From Deltaproteobacteria bacterium (GTDB lineage: Bacteria; Acidobacteriota; Thermoanaerobaculia; Multivoradales; JAHZIX01): a DNA stretch of 64,000 bases. Shown one piece after another: positions 61,514-64,000 of the stretch. The stretch is from assembly GCA_022601195.1 (NCBI GenBank), contig JAHZIX010000044.1, positions 248,001-312,000 of the forward strand. Reading direction: 5' to 3'. The notes beneath the pieces are model-generated. The model was not told the origin of the DNA and made no database searches. It saw only the letters and a list, made by a program, of their open reading frames with translations. How positions within the stretch are numbered: position 1 is the stretch's first letter; the number at the start of each line of letters is the position of its first letter. Position numbers and translations under genes: made by a program.

Positions 61514-62550
61514 AACGCTCCGGCGAGAATTGTCTCCAGCAACCTCATCTGGGCTCGAATCGCAACCTCTGTCTCTCCCCTCCGGTAGGTCTGACCGAGG
61601 CCTGGGGTGGCATTGACTTCGATCACCGTCGCAGCTGCAGGGTCTCCAGCTAGTTTGGGATCTAGATCCGGCACTTTGAAGTCGATCCCAAAGTAGCGAA
61701 GCTGCAAAGCGCGGCCGATCGCTACGCAATGACGCAGCCAGGCATCCGGCAGCTGCCGAACCATGGTGGCGACGCAGAGGCGATTGAGATTGAGAATGTC
61801 TTCGGACAGGGCGACCTGCTCCTCCGGAGGCAGTACCGAAGTGAGAGTCAGCCCCTGAGCAATCACCCGGTTCTGCCACATGGGGTCCGTTTCCAAGGAA
61901 GCTTCGAAGGCTTCCCCAACAAAGCGGGTGTCCCATGCCGCCAACAGCTCTCCCAAGGACGTCTTGCCATCCCCGGTCAACACCACCGGTTGGCGGGAGT
62001 AACCCAGCAGATACTCCCCGTCGAGAAAGTCGAGCCGCAGATCGAATCCTTTGACGCGCTCCTGAACCAAGGCCAGGTAATCTCGTTGCCAAACCGTCTC
62101 CACTGCCGCCTCGAGCTCAGACAGATTGTCGACTCGGGTCACATCCCGGCCGCGGGAGCCACGATTCGGTTTGACCACCAAAGGAAAGCCATGCTCGCCA
62201 GCGAATCGGCGGGCAGACTCTAAACCGGTGTACTGGGGAAAGCTCGACAGCTCAAAAGTTTCCGGGGCCAAACAGCGGGTGCAGCGAGGTACTTTGAAGC
62301 CAGCTCGATCCAAGACCAGGGCCGTATAGAACTTATCGGCCGCCAGCCGGGCGGATCCCGCGTCGTTGATAGGCGAAAGACCAATGACCATCACTCGACT
62401 TTTGCCTCGGCCCCGTAACTCGTACAGATAACCCGTCTCCGGGTCTAATTCTTCTAGCTCGAAGCCGAGCCGAGCTACCGCCTCGGCTCGAATGATGCGC
62501 CCCACCGGGCGAGGATCTAGGGTGTTCATCCGGCGCAGTCTAAATGACAA
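61510..62550 (-). CDS. ATP-grasp ligase (RimK/cyanophycin synthetase-like)
   Basis: A 346-residue protein. FPLVVKPNRGSRGRDVTRVDNL is the ATP-grasp lysine loop, YLALVQERVKGFDLRLDFLDGEYLLGYSRQPVVLTGDG matches the cyanophycin synthetase/GshF-like part, and TVIEVNATPGLGQTY supplies the metal-binding Glu-x-Asn. It would join a carboxylate to an amine through an acyl-phosphate; the substrate is unknown. The TTG at 62550 has an ideal GGAGG eight bases upstream; the ATG at 62529 lacks one. It overlaps the UvrA-like gene by 4 nt, so both are one unit, divergent from the TetR gene. Confidence 0.85.
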   Translation of the reverse strand: MSFRLRRMNTLDPRPVGRIIRAEAVARLGFELEELDPETGYLYELRGRGKSRVMVIGLSPINDAGSARLAADKFYTALVLDRAGFKVPRCTRCLAPETFELSSFPQYTGLESARRFAGEHGFPLVVKPNRGSRGRDVTRVDNLSELEAAVETVWQRDYLALVQERVKGFDLRLDFLDGEYLLGYSRQPVVLTGDGKTSLGELLAAWDTRFVGEAFEASLETDPMWQNRVIAQGLTLTSVLPPEEQVALSEDILNLNRLCVATMVRQLPDAWLRHCVAIGRALQLRYFGIDFKVPDLDPKLAGDPAAATVIEVNATPGLGQTYRRGETEVAIRAQMRLLETILAGAL

Positions 62551-62555
62551 TCACC

Positions 62556-62602
62556 TTGCCTCCAAAACTGACCTTAGCTACAATTACCGACCGGTCGGTA
62601 AT
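62556..62602 (+). promoter_or_regulatory. TetR promoter and palindromic operator
   Basis: TTGCCT (62556-62561) and TACAAT (62579-62584) are 17 nt apart, a good sigma-70 promoter. The perfect 20-bp palindrome ATTACCGACCGGTCGGTAAT (62583-62602) begins at the -10 box and covers the expected start site, 16 nt before the tetR ATG. ACCGACCGGTCGGT is a familiar TetR-family operator core. The site may also affect the divergent ATP-grasp/UvrA unit, which starts at 62550. Confidence 0.85.
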
Positions 62603-62618
62603 ATAGAAAAGGAAAGTC

Positions 62619-63272
62619 ATGTCTCCCCGCTCCCCCCAACCCCCTGGCCCCCCTCCCCGGGAAGATCTCACCACTCGAGCCCGCATTGGCCTAGCCGCCA
62701 TCGAGCTCTTCGCCGCCCGGGGGTATGCAGGTACCTCCATGGCGGACATCGCTGTCCGTGTGGGTATCAGTAAACCCGGCCTTTACAACCATTACCACTC
62801 CAAGGAAGAGCTCCTTCTAGAGCTCCTTCAGCACAGCCTCGATGCTTGGAGGGACGCGAGTCGGCCAGCGCTGTTCGCCGACGGCAGTTGCCAGGAGCGC
62901 CTCTGGAACCATTTGATGGCCGCTGTGGAGTTCACTACGGATCATCGCCATGAATTGGCCATCGTCCGGTTGGCTGCCTCGCTCATCGGCGGTGAGCTGG
63001 GGGAACGAGTCGGTCAAATCGTCGCCGCCCAAAAGGAAGACTACCTAAGGGTGCTCAACGACTTCTTTGCGGAAGGCCTCAGCCGGGGGGAGCTTCGGGA
63101 AGCACCGGCAGTGGACCTTGCCCTGGCCTGGCGCTCCTTTCTCGACGGTCTACTGACGGATTTGGTCTTCAAGACCCGTGCCCAGAGCCTGGGACGAGAG
63201 CGCTTGCGCAATATTTGGAAAATTGTCTGGAGAGGCCTGGAAGGCCCGACTGAGAACCGGAACCCACAGTGA
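62619..63272 (+). CDS. TetR/AcrR-family transcriptional repressor
   Basis: A 217-residue repressor. The N-terminal helix-turn-helix is canonical (AAIELFAARGYAGTSMADIAVRVGISKPGLYNHYHSKEELL) and the C-terminal region (about 75-205) is the helical ligand-binding dimerisation part. AAAAGGAAA lies before the ATG. A perfect operator palindrome overlaps its promoter, indicating autoregulation. The TolC-type gene starts 35 nt downstream, so it is likely an efflux-operon repressor released by a small hydrophobic ligand. Confidence 0.93.
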   Translation: MSPRSPQPPGPPPREDLTTRARIGLAAIELFAARGYAGTSMADIAVRVGISKPGLYNHYHSKEELLLELLQHSLDAWRDASRPALFADGSCQERLWNHLMAAVEFTTDHRHELAIVRLAASLIGGELGERVGQIVAAQKEDYLRVLNDFFAEGLSRGELREAPAVDLALAWRSFLDGLLTDLVFKTRAQSLGRERLRNIWKIVWRGLEGPTENRNPQ

Positions 63273-63300
63273 GAACCGAAACCCACAGTGAGAACCGGAA
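63251..63300 (+). repeat. Tandem 19-bp repeat across the tetR stop codon
   Basis: TGAGAACCGGAACCCACAG (63251-63269) is followed by a copy with one change (63270-63288) and a partial third copy (63289-63300). The second unit begins with the tetR stop codon TGA. The repeat lies between tetR and the TolC-type gene. Confidence 0.8.
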
Positions 63301-63307
63301 AAGCACC

Positions 63308-64000
63308 ATGAAGAACCGCGCCGCCATCATCGCCTCCTGTTGGTTTCTTGGAGCGTCCGTCACAGCAACCGCTTCACCTCCCCTGGCTCCCTTCCCCGAC
63401 CAAGACAACGTCGTGGCGCCTCCCCAGGAAGGGATCCGAGACCGACCGCTAACCCTGGAAGCGGTCATCGCCCTGGCTCTGGCGAGGAATCCAATTTTGC
63501 AGTCTCAGGAAGAACGTCGGCGAGAGGTTAGCGGAGGCGTCCGGGAAGCACGCGCCGACGCCTTTCCCCAATGGACCGTCACCACCGGTTGGAACATCGC
63601 ACGAGATCCGTCTCTTCTCAACAGCGAGGACTTCGAAGATATCCTCGCCAGTTTTCCCGGCGGCAACTTCGAACCCGCCCGTCAAGAGCTCTTCGACATC
63701 ACTACAGAAGTCCGGCAGCCTTTGTTCACTTGGGGCAAGTTGGGAGCCGCCGTTCGCCTCGCCCACACCGTTTCAGAAGTGACCGAGGCCCAAATCGACA
63801 CGGTGAGACTAGATACGGCCCTCGAGGCCACCGAAGCGTTCTTCGAGATTCTCGCCGCGAGGCAGCAGATATTGACCCTGGAAAGCCAGCAACACCTTCG
63901 CCGAGAAGAACTCTCTCTGGTGGAAACCCGCCTCGAGCTGGGAGATGCGACCCGCCTGGAAATGCTGCGGGCCAAAGCTTCCTGGGCTCAGGTGAGCCCA
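63308..64000 (+). CDS. TolC-family outer membrane efflux protein (3' end outside the window)
   Basis: An open frame of 231 codons from the ATG at 63308 to the window edge. It has a signal peptide (AAIIASCWFLGASVTATA) and the repeated long amphipathic helices of the TolC fold: LTLEAVIALALARNPILQSQEERRREVSGGVREARADAFPQW, LFTWGKLGAAVRLAHTVSEVTEAQID and LVETRLELGDATRLEMLRAKASWAQV, the last with the family's LxxGxxTxxDxLxA-type pattern. It starts 35 nt after the tetR stop. An adaptor and an inner-membrane pump gene would be expected just beyond the window. Confidence 0.92.
   Translation, partial: MKNRAAIIASCWFLGASVTATASPPLAPFPDQDNVVAPPQEGIRDRPLTLEAVIALALARNPILQSQEERRREVSGGVREARADAFPQWTVTTGWNIARDPSLLNSEDFEDILASFPGGNFEPARQELFDITTEVRQPLFTWGKLGAAVRLAHTVSEVTEAQIDTVRLDTALEATEAFFEILAARQQILTLESQQHLRREELSLVETRLELGDATRLEMLRAKASWAQVSP

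Noticed and set aside
61514..62092. N-terminal extension of the UvrA-like frame by 193 codons
   Set aside because: The added sequence is the ATP-grasp gene read in another frame; the ATGA overlap and UvrA homology set the start at 61513.
1..64000. tRNA, rRNA or insertion sequence
   Set aside because: No cloverleaf with a GTTCGA-type loop outside coding genes, no rRNA-like stretch and no transposase or integrase gene was seen; a covariance search would be needed to be certain about tRNAs.

Overview
The window reads as a piece of an acidobacterial chromosome, most likely of the Thermoanaerobaculia/Holophagae type; this is inference from gene content. The pointers are a 924-residue duplicated orphan ABC permease behind a PadR regulator, an ECF sigma factor overlapping a TPR-bearing Ser/Thr kinase, several FHA proteins, many exported repeat proteins (LVIVD, FG-GAP/ASPIC-UnbV, YncE) and the C-terminal GFESGDT motif on two secreted proteins. 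Base composition is GC-rich throughout. I saw no rRNA, tRNA, CRISPR array, transposase or phage gene, so this looks like ordinary chromosome with accessory blocks.

Layout. 1-7.3 kb: end of a VPS10/BNR-type protein, an exported choice-of-anchor B protein, a DUF885 lipoprotein, a sugar-nucleotidyltransferase-like protein and an exported TPR protein. 7.3-12.8 kb: a leftward signalling block (hybrid histidine kinase, membrane histidine kinase, stand-alone receiver, FHA protein). 13.1-14.1 kb: a nitronate monooxygenase-family flavoprotein. 14.4-19.6 kb: ECF sigma factor and Ser/Thr kinase, then three tandem 90-residue secreted proteins, each behind the same 104-nt leader, closed by a tiny open reading frame and a terminator. 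19.8-23.4 kb: a DUF4287-type protein, a DoxX-like protein and a nuclease-XPD helicase fusion. 23.5-26 kb: HlyD-like, DUF4956 and VTC genes. 26.2-26.4 kb: two tandem terminators that may end small RNAs. 26.4-28 kb: ECF sigma, anti-sigma and CpxP/CnrX-like sensor. 28.1-31.4 kb: a cupredoxin and a transmembrane Ser/Thr kinase with a degenerate cyclase-like domain.

31.5-34.8 kb: LuxE-like, solute-binding and LuxC-like genes. 35.3-38.5 kb: PadR and the duplicated permease. 38.5-50.6 kb: a leftward copper/redox run with a 1781-residue multicopper oxidase, a YncE-like propeller, two SCO copper chaperones, a cytochrome c/ligand-binding fusion and an FG-GAP protein. 51-57 kb: an eight-cysteine secreted miniprotein, an outer-membrane barrel, a thioredoxin-fold protein, a MauE-like membrane protein and a lipoprotein. 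57-58.5 kb: an FHA-RDD protein. 58.6-62.6 kb: a UvrA-family protein and an ATP-grasp ligase. 62.6-64 kb: a TetR regulator with a perfect operator and the start of a TolC-type efflux gene.

The two parts I think most deserve attention are the giant multicopper-oxidase cluster, whose size, motif order and SCO partners recall bacterial Mn(II) oxidases, and the triplicated small secreted proteins with a length-conserved, covarying leader downstream of the ECF/kinase pair.
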